A DNA stretch of 19,290 nucleotides from SVMC01 sp045601345. GTDB taxonomy: Bacteria; Bacillota; Clostridia; Oscillospirales; Oscillospiraceae. Both the position numbers and the translations under genes were made by a program. Location of the stretch: the NCBI GenBank assembly GCA_045601345.1, contig JAZRZL010000045.1, positions 1-19,290 of the forward strand, in the 5' to 3' direction. A model generated the notes under the pieces. That model was not told the DNA's origin, ran no database searches, and worked only from the letters and a program-made list of their open reading frames with translations. This document shows, in pieces, positions 6,976-13,879 of the stretch (its first letter is position 1; each line of letters opens with the position of its first letter).

Positions 6976-7344
6976 TCAGGTCTTTTTGATAAATTGGTTC
7001 CCACATTTCGGGCAATGGATATTGATTTTCCCTCGCCCCCGGGGGACGCGAACCGTCTGACGGCATTGCGGGCAGGAGAAATAGCGGTTATCCCGATCCT
7101 TCAGTCGAGCAAAAAACTGCAAAAACTTCTGATTTTCCTGCCTTCTACGGCTAATATTGCGGGAAAACATTCTAAAAATCAGAAACCCAAACGGGATATA
7201 AGAAAGTGGCGTAAGATAAAATTTACTAAACATCCCAATTATGGTAAGGAGAATTCCCACGAACAAAAGCATGATATTCAGTTGATCCGACCCATAGCGG
7301 CCATACATAAATTGCGCAAAGCGCTGTTTCCAACGTTGCATCAT
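6976..7344 (-). CDS. Membrane protein with C-terminal zinc ribbon, 122 aa
   Basis: This is a small, uncharacterised protein of a type common in Clostridia. A basic, aromatic N-terminus with YGRYGSDQL is followed by two hydrophobic segments at about 23-40 and 43-60. The basic linker RMFSRNISRRRQENQKFL leads to a zinc ribbon with two CxxC pairs, Cys91/Cys94 in CPQC and Cys111/Cys114 in CPKC, separated by VRVPRGRGKINI. The ribbon is therefore likely to face the cytoplasm. The ATG at 7344 has AGGG nine bases upstream; a second ATG directly follows. It has its own promoter at 7422-7449. Function is unknown: zinc ribbons of this kind bind nucleic acid or proteins, but nothing here decides which. 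Confidence 0.85.
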   Translation of the reverse strand: MMQRWKQRFAQFMYGRYGSDQLNIMLLFVGILLTIIGMFSKFYLTPLSYIPFGFLIFRMFSRNISRRRQENQKFLQFFARLKDRDNRYFSCPQCRQTVRVPRGRGKINIHCPKCGNQFIKKT

Positions 7345-7421
7345 GAACTGTCACCCTAAGCATAAAATTTGTGCATTTCTTCTTGCCATATTGCACATTT
7401 GAATAAGCATCATAAATTTAT

Positions 7422-7449
7422 ATTATATTGAAATTTGATTTTTTTTCAA
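7422..7449 (-). promoter_or_regulatory. Promoter of the zinc-ribbon membrane protein gene
   Basis: On the minus strand TTGAAA (7444-7449) and TATAAT (7422-7427) are 16 bp apart in an AT-rich stretch. The gene starts 77 bp downstream of the -10. Confidence 0.7.
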
Positions 7450-7477
7450 CCGATTACCCAGATAGTTTACGAATTGT

Positions 7478-8374
7478 TCACTTTTTCCCGGGTACACGCA
7501 GTACAACAATGGCGCAAAGCAGCAAAAGAATGCCGATGATTCCGTCAAAACCAATGTGTTCCCGGTAGGCGATACCACCCACCAGCGCACCTGCCACCAG
7601 CTCCAGAGAGGCAATAATGGAGGCTTGACCCGCCTCCAGACAGCACAGACCGCGGGTATAGAGGAGATATGCCGCAAAACCGGTCAGCAGTCCGAGAAGC
7701 GCCATCGAAAAAAGCAGGGCAGGATCATCCACTGTACAGGCAACTATGTGCCCCGGTCTGGCAAACAGCAGACAGGCAATCGTACAAAACGCAAAGGAAT
7801 AGAACGTAGTTGTCCAGCTATCATAGCCCCGCTCCAGTGCTGCACGGCTGAAGATGGAGTAGAGTGCATAACTTAGACCAGAGCCAAGCCCCAAAAGAAG
7901 TGCTTTCGGCGTGAGAGAAAGCTGTCCACGGGCGATGCCGGAGACTAGGGCGCAGCCGCAAAACGCCAGCAGCAGTGCCAAAAGCTTTCTCTTCGTCATG
8001 ATCTCACGGAAAAACAGAAGGCTGAAGAGCATCACAAAGGTGGGTGCGGTATAGAGAAGTGTGCCGGCAATCGCCAGACTGGTGATTTGTACCGTCTCCG
8101 TATAGCAGTAGTTCATGCACAAAAGGCTCAAAATTCCCGCCCCTGCAAACAGCCACAAATCTCGCCAATGAACGGCCAGCTTCTCTCGCTGAAACAGCAA
8201 AAGATACCCTGCCATCGCAATAAGACCCACGCCCATACGTGTCAGGGCAATGTCCCAGCTTGTCAGTCCTGCCGCACGGAGCTGTCGCACATAAAGTCCG
8301 ATCGTACCCCAGAAAATGGCAGCTAAAAGGACATAAATAACACCAATTCCTGAATTATTCTTTATTTTTTTCAT
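7478..8374 (-). CDS. EamA/DMT-superfamily transporter
   Basis: This 298-residue integral membrane protein belongs to the drug/metabolite transporter superfamily with two EamA halves, predicted to span the membrane about ten times. The first half (about 8-140) starts with VIYVLLAAIFWGTIGLYVRQL and contains the SWDIALTRMGVG and LLYTAPTFVMLFSLLFFRE signatures. The second half (about 150-295) repeats the pattern with GLGSGLSYALYSIFSR and ending SLELVAGALVGGIAYRE. Such proteins usually export small metabolites; the substrate cannot be read from sequence. The start ATG at 8374 lies inside the nth 3' end (20-base overlap) and has no visible Shine-Dalgarno, so translation is probably coupled to nth. 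An in-frame reading further upstream is antisense-like in character and not used. Confidence 0.9.
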   Translation of the reverse strand: MKKIKNNSGIGVIYVLLAAIFWGTIGLYVRQLRAAGLTSWDIALTRMGVGLIAMAGYLLLFQREKLAVHWRDLWLFAGAGILSLLCMNYCYTETVQITSLAIAGTLLYTAPTFVMLFSLLFFREIMTKRKLLALLLAFCGCALVSGIARGQLSLTPKALLLGLGSGLSYALYSIFSRAALERGYDSWTTTFYSFAFCTIACLLFARPGHIVACTVDDPALLFSMALLGLLTGFAAYLLYTRGLCCLEAGQASIIASLELVAGALVGGIAYREHIGFDGIIGILLLLCAIVVLRVPGKK

Positions 8375-8996
8375 AATATTTACAGTAAGGTGCAAGCGCA
8401 CAAAGGCCACATCTGGGAAAACGTGCCACACAGACAGCTCTGCCATGCAGCACAATCCGATGGCAGAAAGCAGAGCTTTCCTTCGGCGGCAAAATGGCTC
8501 GAAGCTGCTGCTCCACCTTAAAAGGGTCTTTCCCATTTGCCAGCCCCAGAAGGTTGCAGATGCGGATGCAGTGGGTATCGCACACCACTGCCCCCTCCAT
8601 GCCGTAGATATCGCCCAAAAGGAGGTTCGCTGTCTTGCGTCCCACACCGGGCAGCTTCAAAAGCTCCTCCATACGCTCAGGCACCTTTCCGCCATAGTCA
8701 TTCAGGAGCATCTGGCAGGCCAGCACAATATCCTTTGCCTTCTGCCGGAAAAAGCCGCAGGAATGAATGTAGCTCTCCACCTCGTCAACCTCTGCCCCGG
8801 CAAAAGCCTCCAGGGTCGGGTAGCGTGCAAACAGGGCGGGCGTGACCAGATTGACCCTTGCATCGGTACACTGGGCAGACAGGCGAACTGCGATCATCAG
8901 CTCATAATCTTTTCCAGCGTGCAGGGCGCAGAGTGCGCCGGGATATTCCTTCTCCAAAGCGTGAAGAATCCCATTGACCCGTTCCGTAAGATCCAT
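8355..8996 (-). CDS. nth: Endonuclease III (DNA glycosylase/AP lyase)
   Basis: This 213-residue protein has the size of E. coli Nth. It removes oxidised pyrimidines and nicks the abasic site in base-excision repair. The helix-hairpin-helix LPGVGRKTAN (115-124) includes the catalytic Lys121, and Asp140 in VVCDTH is the second catalytic residue. The C-terminus has the 4Fe-4S cluster ligands Cys189, Cys196, Cys199 and Cys205 in the exact C-x6-C-x2-C-x5-C spacing. The ATG at 8996 begins the conserved DLTERVNGIL and has GGGGAG about seven bases upstream; earlier in-frame starts overlap the rarA control region and are rejected. It leads a two-gene unit with the overlapping EamA gene and is divergent from rarA. 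Confidence 0.97.
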   Translation of the reverse strand: MDLTERVNGILHALEKEYPGALCALHAGKDYELMIAVRLSAQCTDARVNLVTPALFARYPTLEAFAGAEVDEVESYIHSCGFFRQKAKDIVLACQMLLNDYGGKVPERMEELLKLPGVGRKTANLLLGDIYGMEGAVVCDTHCIRICNLLGLANGKDPFKVEQQLRAILPPKESSAFCHRIVLHGRAVCVARFPRCGLCALAPYCKYYEKNKE

Positions 8997-9021
8997 ATGC
9001 TTCTCCCCTCTCTTTTTTGAC

Positions 9022-9050
9022 AGTATATCATATTTTTCACCATGGCGCAA
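9022..9050 (-). promoter_or_regulatory. Promoter of the nth-EamA unit
   Basis: On the minus strand TTGCGC (9045-9050) and TATACT (9022-9027) are 17 bp apart. The nth start is 25 bp further on. It sits back to back with the rarA promoter. Confidence 0.65.
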
Positions 9051-9063
9051 TCCGTCCTGCCTC

Positions 9064-9092
9064 TTGCACATCCCGTGCAAATGGAGTAAAAT
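9064..9092 (+). promoter_or_regulatory. Promoter of the rarA-DUF951 unit
   Basis: TTGCAC (9064-9069) and TAAAAT (9087-9092) are 17 bp apart, 31 bp before the rarA start. It is 13 bp from the -35 of the divergent nth promoter. Confidence 0.68.
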
Positions 9093-9123
9093 AGGGAAAA
9101 GCTTCAGAAAGGAGGCATCCGCC

Positions 9124-10392
9124 ATGTATCAGCCCTTGGCAGACGAGCTGCGGCCAACTACACTTGATGAGATTTTCGGACAAGAGGAAATCCTCGGTTC
9201 CGGAAAAATGCTCCGCCGCATCATTGAATCCGGCAGCATTCCGAATCTAATTTTCTACGGTCCCTCCGGCACGGGAAAAACCACAGTAGCCAACATCATT
9301 GCCGACCGCACCCAGCGAAAGCTCTATAAACTCAATGCCACCACCGCCACCACTGCCGATATCCGTCAGATCGTCTCTGAGCTGGATACCATGCTGGCTC
9401 CCAACGGTGTGCTCCTGTATCTCGACGAGATCCAGTCCTTCAATAAAAAGCAGCAGCAAACTCTCCTTGAGCACATTGAAAACGGGAAAATCACGCTGAT
9501 CGCCTCCACAACAGAAAATCCCTATTTCTACGTATTCAACGCCATTCTCAGCCGCTCCACGGTATTTGAATTCAAGCAGATCACTCCCGAGGCTGCCATG
9601 CAGACCGTCAAGCGGGCAATTGCCTATATGGAGAAGAAAACCGGCCTCACCACGGAATGTGAGCCGGGTGCTTTGGAGCATATTGCCTCCTCCTGCGGCG
9701 GCGATCTGCGCAAGGCGCTCAATGCAGTCGAAGTTCTTTTCTCCGCCGCCGGTGTGGGAAGCAGCATTCTCCACATCACGCTGAACGATGCAAAGATGAT
9801 TACCCAGCGCTCTGCCATGCGCTATGACCGGGAGGGGGACAGCCATTTTGACTGTCTTTCTGCCCTCATGAAGTCCATCCGCGGCTCTGACCCGGATGCA
9901 GCCATTCACTATCTGGCACGATTTCTGGAGGCAGGAGACCTGCCTGCCTGTTGCCGCCGCATTCTCTGCTCTGCCTGCGAGGATATTGGCCTTGCCTATC
10001 CGCTGGCCATTCCCATTGTCAAGGCCTGCGTGGACAGCGCATTGCAGTTAGGTCTTCCTGAAGCAAGACTTCCTCTTGCAGATGCTGTCCTGTTCCTTGC
10101 CACCTGCCCTAAGTCAAACTCAGGCTGTGTGGCCATTGACACCGCCCTTCGGGATGTCAAGCGCGGCAAAACCGGTTCTATTCCACGAGAATTGCAAAAT
10201 GTCCATGCCGATAGTGCCGGACAGGAGCGTGAACAGGGCTATCTATACCCCCACAGCTACCCCAACCACTGGGTCGCGCAGCAATATCTGCCGGATGCCC
10301 TAGTTGGTGTGCAGTACTACCAATACGGTGAAAACAAAACCGAACAGACCGCCAAGCGGTACTGGGAGCTAATCAAAGGAGGAAACGGCTAA
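9124..10392 (+). CDS. rarA: Replication-associated recombination protein RarA (MgsA) AAA+ ATPase
   Basis: This 422-residue AAA+ ATPase of the RarA/MgsA/WRNIP1 family acts at stalled replication forks and is related to clamp-loader subunits. The N-terminus has the family box LADELRPTTLDEIFGQEE (5-22). Walker A is GPSGTGKT (46-53), Walker B is LLYLDEIQ (97-104), sensor 1 lies in ASTTENP and the arginine finger is Arg144 in LSRS. The C-terminal part carries the tetramerisation and MgsA regions, including RILCSACEDIGLAYP and the closing YLPDALVGVQYYQYGENKTE. The ATG at 9124 has AAAGGAGG eight bases upstream; the open frame extends further but without a ribosome binding site. Its stop overlaps the DUF951 start by one base (TAATG). 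Confidence 0.96.
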   Translation: MYQPLADELRPTTLDEIFGQEEILGSGKMLRRIIESGSIPNLIFYGPSGTGKTTVANIIADRTQRKLYKLNATTATTADIRQIVSELDTMLAPNGVLLYLDEIQSFNKKQQQTLLEHIENGKITLIASTTENPYFYVFNAILSRSTVFEFKQITPEAAMQTVKRAIAYMEKKTGLTTECEPGALEHIASSCGGDLRKALNAVEVLFSAAGVGSSILHITLNDAKMITQRSAMRYDREGDSHFDCLSALMKSIRGSDPDAAIHYLARFLEAGDLPACCRRILCSACEDIGLAYPLAIPIVKACVDSALQLGLPEARLPLADAVLFLATCPKSNSGCVAIDTALRDVKRGKTGSIPRELQNVHADSAGQEREQGYLYPHSYPNHWVAQQYLPDALVGVQYYQYGENKTEQTAKRYWELIKGGNG

Positions 10393-10592
10393 TGGATGTA
10401 CAACTGGGTGATGTACTGCTAATGAAAAAAACACACCCCTGCGGCAGCAAGGAATGGAAGGTGCTCCGCACGGGCATGGATTTCCGTTTGAAATGCCTTG
10501 GCTGCGGACGCGAGATTCTGATCGTGCGAAGCAAGGCGGAAAAGAACATCCGGGAAATACATCGGGGTGAAAAATTGATCGACAAGCCCTGA
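10392..10592 (+). CDS. DUF951 family protein
   Basis: This 66-residue protein matches the small DUF951 family found across Firmicutes. The hallmarks are DVQLGDVLLMKKTHPCGS at the N-terminus, EWKVLRTGMDFRLKCLGCGR in the middle and a basic end. Cys17, Cys35 and Cys38 may bind metal. The size and sequence suggest a small beta-barrel, possibly nucleic-acid binding, but this is inference and no function is established to my knowledge. It overlaps the end of rarA by one base and has AAAGGAGG just upstream, so it is in the same operon. Confidence 0.92.
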   Translation: MDVQLGDVLLMKKTHPCGSKEWKVLRTGMDFRLKCLGCGREILIVRSKAEKNIREIHRGEKLIDKP

Positions 10593-10689
10593 CCCGTTCT
10601 CACCCCATCCTTCTGCGATTGCAGGGTAGAATTGACCGTTCTGCCACCGCCGCCGGGGGAAATACCGGGAAATTGCATATTGTCACGAC

Positions 10690-10729
10690 AAACAGGCCGT
10701 ACACCGTAAGGAAATGCGACCTGTTTTTT
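10690..10729 (+). terminator. Possible terminator before spoIIGA
   Basis: A 7-bp stem AAACAGG/CCTGTTT (10690-10696 with 10720-10726) closes a 23-base loop and is followed by further T residues to 10729. The loop is large, so this is only a moderate candidate for ending the rarA-DUF951 transcript. The palindromic TGTCACGACA at 10681-10690 lies directly before it. Confidence 0.4.
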
Positions 10730-10779
10730 CTGTGCATGGCGGTATGATCGCCGTACAGGCATCCGAACGGAGGCACGGT

Positions 10780-11610
10780 ATGGAAATCTACCTGGACATG
10801 GTATTTGCCCTCAATGCGACAATCAATTATTTGCTCCTGCGCACAAGTGCCGCACTGTTCGGCAGAACACCCAGACGAAGGCGCTCCCTGTTTGCGGCAA
10901 TCTTTGGCGGTCTCTATGCCTGTACTACCTTTTTGCCGGGAATGAGATTCTTATCCGGGTTTCTATGGCGAAGTGTGGCGCTCATTGTAATGATTATGCT
11001 GTCCTACGGCGCATCCCGAAGCGCGGTTTTTCCAGGTGCAGGGTTTGCAGCATTGAGTATGGTTATGAGTGGGATCGTACTGCTGCTAGGAAACTCCCGA
11101 GTGCGGCTTATTGGAGGCAGAGTTTTCTATGCGTTGGAATTCTCCACGCTGATTCTCGTTGCTGGGGCGGTATATCTTGCTTCCCAGATTCTTCTGTGGG
11201 GTACGCTTAAACATTCGGGTGGCATTTTATCCGGGGAGTTGATTCTAGGCGGGAGAAGCGTGGCACTTTCCTTTCTGCGGGATACAGGTAATACGCTGCA
11301 TGACCCCTTTACAGGAAGGCCACTCCCGGTCATTGAGTGGACGGTCATGGCCAAGCTTCTGCCCGAGGCAGGATTCATGCCTTCAGAGCCAGTCGCCGCA
11401 ATGGAGCATCTGCACAGAATCTATCCAGAGCTGTCCCTGCGGCTGATCCCCTATCGCGCCGTAGGAACGGATCGTGCCATGCTGCTGGCAATCAAATGTG
11501 ACCGCCTGACCGTGGAAAAGGTAGTAAAAACAAACTGTTTCGTGGCAATTTCGCCCACAAGGGTATCGGAACGAGGTGGCTATGAAGGCCTCATCGGGGA
11601 AGGAGACTAA
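10780..11610 (+). CDS. spoIIGA: Sigma-E processing peptidase SpoIIGA
   Basis: SpoIIGA is the membrane aspartic protease that cuts the pro-sequence from pro-sigma-E in the mother cell after asymmetric division, on a signal from the forespore. The 276-residue protein has an N-terminal membrane half of about five hydrophobic segments (residues 5-140), opening with EIYLDMVFALNATINYLLL. It then has a soluble protease half with catalytic Asp168 in FLRDTGNTLHDPFTG, the family's single active-site motif used by a dimer. The ATG at 10780 has GGAGG six bases upstream. It lies directly before sigE, as in other spore formers, ending one base before the preferred sigE start. No clear Spo0A-controlled promoter was identified. 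Confidence 0.95.
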   Translation: MEIYLDMVFALNATINYLLLRTSAALFGRTPRRRRSLFAAIFGGLYACTTFLPGMRFLSGFLWRSVALIVMIMLSYGASRSAVFPGAGFAALSMVMSGIVLLLGNSRVRLIGGRVFYALEFSTLILVAGAVYLASQILLWGTLKHSGGILSGELILGGRSVALSFLRDTGNTLHDPFTGRPLPVIEWTVMAKLLPEAGFMPSEPVAAMEHLHRIYPELSLRLIPYRAVGTDRAMLLAIKCDRLTVEKVVKTNCFVAISPTRVSERGGYEGLIGEGD

Positions 11611-11611
11611 A

Positions 11612-12319
11612 TTGAAGGGTAATATCTCTGGCATTCTTGTACAGATAGGTGTTCTACATCCGTCAAAAATTATGTATATTGGCGGCAGCGATGTCCTGCC
11701 GCCTCCCCTGAAGGGCATGGACGAGCAGCTCATGCTCGAACGTCTGGCACAGGGGGATGGAGAGGCAAAGCAAATATTGATTGAACATAACCTACGGCTG
11801 GTAGTATATATCGCCAGACGCTTTGAAAATACCGGGGTCAATCTGGAGGATCTGATCTCTATCGGCACCATTGGGCTGATTAAGGCCGTGGGAACCTTCC
11901 AGCCGGATAAAAAAATAAAGCTGGCAACCTATTCCTCCCGCTGCATTGAAAACGAAATTCTCATGCACATCCGAAAGATTTCTACGCAAAAAAGTGAGGT
12001 CTCTCTGGATGAGCCGATCAATACCGACTGGGACGGAAACGAACTGCTGCTCTCGGATATTCTGGGCACAGATGCCGATGTGGTCATGCGCCCGATGGAG
12101 GAGGACGAGGAAAAAACGCTGCTCCATCGTGCTCTCAGTCTGCTTACTCCCCGGGAACAGCGCATCGTCTGCTGGCGCTACGGGCTATGTGGACAGACCG
12201 AGCGTACACAGAAGGAGGTGGCTGACCTCCTTGGCATCTCGCAATCGTATATTTCGCGGTTGGAAAAACGAATCATGGCAAGACTGCGGCGAGAGCTGGA
12301 TCGGCAGTGGTCAGCATGA
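11612..12319 (+). CDS. sigE: RNA polymerase sporulation sigma factor SigE (pro-sigma-E)
   Basis: Sigma-E drives early mother-cell transcription during sporulation. Region 2 (about 61-122) contains LRLVVYIARRFENTGVNLED and KKIKLATYSSRCIENEI, almost as in Bacillus subtilis. Region 4 (about 180-222) has the helix-turn-helix KEVADLLGISQSYISRLEKR. The sequence before YIGGSDVLPPPL is the expected pro-peptide removed by SpoIIGA. The TTG at 11612 has GGAAGGAG with a 6-base gap and gives a 21-residue pro-sequence. An ATG at 11582, inside spoIIGA, would give 31 residues and has a weaker AGGTGG; the Bacillus pro-sequence of about 27 lies between the two, so the start is not certain. The product is 235 residues from the TTG. 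sigG, often the next gene in Clostridia, is absent here. Confidence 0.95.
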   Translation: MKGNISGILVQIGVLHPSKIMYIGGSDVLPPPLKGMDEQLMLERLAQGDGEAKQILIEHNLRLVVYIARRFENTGVNLEDLISIGTIGLIKAVGTFQPDKKIKLATYSSRCIENEILMHIRKISTQKSEVSLDEPINTDWDGNELLLSDILGTDADVVMRPMEEDEEKTLLHRALSLLTPREQRIVCWRYGLCGQTERTQKEVADLLGISQSYISRLEKRIMARLRRELDRQWSA

Positions 12320-12325
12320 TGGTGC

Positions 12326-12354
12326 TTGCAATTTGGGAAAAATTTTCGTATAAT
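12326..12354 (+). promoter_or_regulatory. Sigma-A promoter of rex
   Basis: TTGCAA (12326-12331) and a perfect TATAAT (12349-12354) are 17 bp apart, starting 7 bp after the sigE stop. rex therefore has its own promoter. Confidence 0.85.
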
Positions 12355-12394
12355 AATTTTGTAATTGATCTACTGTCATGGGAAGTGGAAAAAT

Positions 12395-13045
12395 ATGGAA
12401 AATACAGAAAATAAAGCCATTCCAAAGGCGGCACTGCGGCGGATTCCCGGCTATCTTGCCTACCTCAAAGCTCTCCCACCCGATGCGCCTTCCAATATCT
12501 CCGCTACCGCGCTCGCTGCTGCATTGGGCAGGGGTGAAGTGCAGGTGCGTAAGGATCTGGCTATGGTTTCCGACGGTGGCCGCCCAAAGGTCGGCTACAA
12601 TCGGCGGCATCTTATTGCCGATATCGAACAGTTTTTGGGCTATAACAATACCAATGATGCCGTTGTCGTAGGAGCCGGCCGTCTGGGCAGAGCACTCCTT
12701 GGCTATAGCGGCTTTGCCGAATACGGCCTGAACATTCTCTGTGGCTTCGATTCCGACCCGGAAATCGTCGGTCTTACCAAATCCGGAAAAATCGTCCGTC
12801 CTATTCAGGAGCTGGAGGAATTCTGTCTGGAACATCATATTCTCATGGGCATCCTCACCGTCCCCGCTGAGCAGGCACAAAACGTCTGCGATGCTATGAT
12901 TTCCTTTGGCATCCGCGCTATCTGGAATTTCGCCCCGGTACATTTGGACGTGCCAGAGGGCGTTCTCGTGCAAAACGAAAATATGGCAACCTCCCTCGCT
13001 GTCCTTTCCAAACACCTCTCCGCTCAAATCAAGACAAACCCCTGA
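12395..13045 (+). CDS. rex: Redox-sensing transcriptional repressor Rex
   Basis: Rex is a homodimeric repressor that senses the NADH/NAD+ ratio and controls fermentation and respiration genes. The 216-residue protein has an N-terminal winged-helix domain (about 10-75) with ALRRIPGYLAYLK, ISATALAAALGRGEVQVRKDL and the basic GGRPKVGYN. A Rossmann domain follows, with the glycine-rich VVGAGRLGRALLGY at 91-104, FDSDPEIVG and a C-terminal swapped helix region ending in AVLSKHL. The ATG at 12395 is chosen since it precedes the conserved region; the ribosome binding site (GGAAGTGGA) is only fair. A TTG at 12365 would add ten residues. No Rex operator was found at its own promoter. Confidence 0.96.
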   Translation: MENTENKAIPKAALRRIPGYLAYLKALPPDAPSNISATALAAALGRGEVQVRKDLAMVSDGGRPKVGYNRRHLIADIEQFLGYNNTNDAVVVGAGRLGRALLGYSGFAEYGLNILCGFDSDPEIVGLTKSGKIVRPIQELEEFCLEHHILMGILTVPAEQAQNVCDAMISFGIRAIWNFAPVHLDVPEGVLVQNENMATSLAVLSKHLSAQIKTNP

Positions 13046-13054
13046 ATTTTTCCC

Positions 13055-13083
13055 TTGCCTTTTCCCGAAAGCTGTATTATAAT
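13055..13083 (+). promoter_or_regulatory. Promoter of tRNA-Leu(CAA)
   Basis: TTGCCT (13055-13060) and a perfect TATAAT (13078-13083) are 17 bp apart. The tRNA starts 20 bp after the -10. Confidence 0.85.
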
Positions 13084-13103
13084 AAGAACGCTTCCGGGTA
13101 TAT

Positions 13104-13188
13104 GCCGGTATGTCGGAATTGGTAGACGACCGCGACTCAAAATCGTGTGGAGAAATCCGTGTGGGTTCGAGTCCCACTACCGGCACCA
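13104..13188 (+). tRNA. tRNA-Leu(CAA)
   Basis: This is an 85-base class II tRNA with an encoded CCA at 13186-13188. The acceptor stem GCCGGTA/TACCGGC pairs over 7 bp. The D arm has AATTGGTAGACGA. The anticodon stem CGCGA/TCGTG encloses the loop CTCAAAA, giving CAA at 13138-13140 (UUG codons). A long variable arm precedes the T arm GTGGGTTCGAGTCCCAC. Confidence 0.96.
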
Positions 13189-13216
13189 CATCGTCGGAGC
13201 AAACTGCGCTCCCTCC

Positions 13217-13263
13217 GCTTCCGTCCCCCTCCTTCGGAGTTCGACGGAAGCTGCGTATCGCTT
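13217..13263. repeat. 47-bp palindromic repeat, copy A
   Basis: GCTTCCGTC (13217-13225) pairs with GACGGAAGC (13243-13251), with a smaller CTCC/GGAG stem inside. The 47-bp sequence recurs in the same orientation at 13833-13879 with a single base difference. It lies 28 bp after tRNA-Leu(CAA) and resembles a REP-type element. Confidence 0.85.
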
Positions 13264-13276
13264 CGTTGCTCCTCCT

Positions 13277-13435
13277 CCCCCAAATTGAACCCGCTTCGCT
13301 GGGCTTCAATTTGGGTTTCCTTTTCGCTAATACCCACAATGTCAGGAGACAACTCCGCATATTTTAGTGTGCAGATGTTTCCTGCTTTTCTCTTTTTCTG
13401 AGAAGATGAAAGCTAAACTGCGCTTGCTTCGTTCT
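13277..13435. repeat. Tandem repeat unit 1 (159 bp)
   Basis: This is the first of two adjacent direct repeats. It begins with a hairpin whose arms CCCAAATTGAA (13279-13289) and TTCAATTTGGG (13305-13315) pair perfectly. The rest shares long blocks with unit 2, for example TTTCTGAGAAGATGAAAGCT. No gene lies in it. Confidence 0.9.
13279..13324 (+). terminator. Hairpin with T-rich tail, likely terminator of tRNA-Leu(CAA)
   Basis: An 11-bp perfect stem with an inner CCC/GGG extension is followed by TTTCCTTTT. It is the first stem with a T-rich tail downstream of the tRNA, about 90 bp after its end, and is part of tandem repeat unit 1. A second copy at 13438-13483 keeps the pairing through a G-T wobble. 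Confidence 0.65.
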
Positions 13436-13593
13436 CCCCCAAGTTGAACCCGCTTCGCTGGGCTTCAATTTGGGTTTCCTTTTCGCTAATGCCCACAATA
13501 TCAGGAGACAACTCCACATATTTAGGGTGCAGATATTCCCTGTTTTTCTCTTTTTCTGAGAAGATGAAAGCTAAACTGCGCTTGCTTCATTCT
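13436..13593. repeat. Tandem repeat unit 2 (158 bp)
   Basis: The second direct repeat directly follows unit 1 at a period of 159 bp, one base shorter, with around ten substitutions. It carries the same hairpin (arms 13438-13448 and 13464-13474) and the same downstream blocks. Confidence 0.9.
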
Positions 13594-13660
13594 TCCCCCC
13601 ATGGCATTAAGTTAGCAAATATTAAATCTTTCGTTTTGGTTGCATTGTTCCACAGCGACC

Positions 13661-13819
13661 CAGGCTTCCCCTCTGGGGAAGCTGTCGAGCGAAGCGAGAC
13701 TGATGAGGTCATTGAATGCACTGCCAAAACCGAAAATCTTCCTAACATAGGAAGCACTCCGTCTTAGAAGTCAGACCTCATCCGCCGCCTGCGAGCGGCA
13801 CCCTTAGAGAGGAAAGCAA
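13661..13819. repeat. MITE/REP-like element with imperfect terminal inverted repeats
   Basis: The left end (13663-13710) runs from GGCTTCCCCTCTGGGGAAGC to CTGATGAGGTC. The right end (13774-13817) starts GACCTCATCCGCCGCC and ends GAGAGGAAAGC, roughly its reverse complement. About 60 bp of unique sequence lie between. I recall elements with this GGGGAAGC and GATGAGGTG signature as widespread in gut Oscillospiraceae genomes; that is memory, not a search. It encodes nothing. Confidence 0.7.
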
Positions 13820-13832
13820 CTTACTGCCATTG

Positions 13833-13879
13833 GCTTCCGTCCCCCTCCTTTGGAGTTCGACGGAAGCTGCGTATCGCTT
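13833..13879. repeat. 47-bp palindromic repeat, copy B
   Basis: This copy is identical to 13217-13263 except for one C-to-T change in the central loop. It lies 67 bp from the argD stop, where as a stem-loop it could also serve the minus-strand arg transcript; no better argD terminator is visible. Confidence 0.85.

Noticed and set aside
8375..8647. In-frame N-terminal extension of the EamA protein
   Set aside because: The extra 91 residues lie within nth in another frame and show no transporter character; the membrane protein starts naturally at 8374.
10681..10690. TGTCACGACA as a Spo0A box before spoIIGA
   Set aside because: Matches the 0A core TGTCGAA at only five of seven positions and no suitably spaced promoter is present.
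12355..12394. Rex operator for autoregulation
   Set aside because: No sequence close to TTGTGAAWWWWTTCACAA between the rex promoter and start.
12311..13360. Minus-strand frame of 349 codons across rex and tRNA-Leu(CAA)
   Set aside because: It runs antisense through rex, the tRNA and its promoter; it is a shadow of the strong rex codon bias.
13110..13367. Plus-strand frames overlapping tRNA-Leu(CAA) and the repeat units
   Set aside because: They begin inside the tRNA and consist of palindromic repeat sequence; no start signal.
13277..13593. Possible CRISPR array
   Set aside because: Only two units, each about 159 bp, with no short repeat/spacer pattern and no cas genes.
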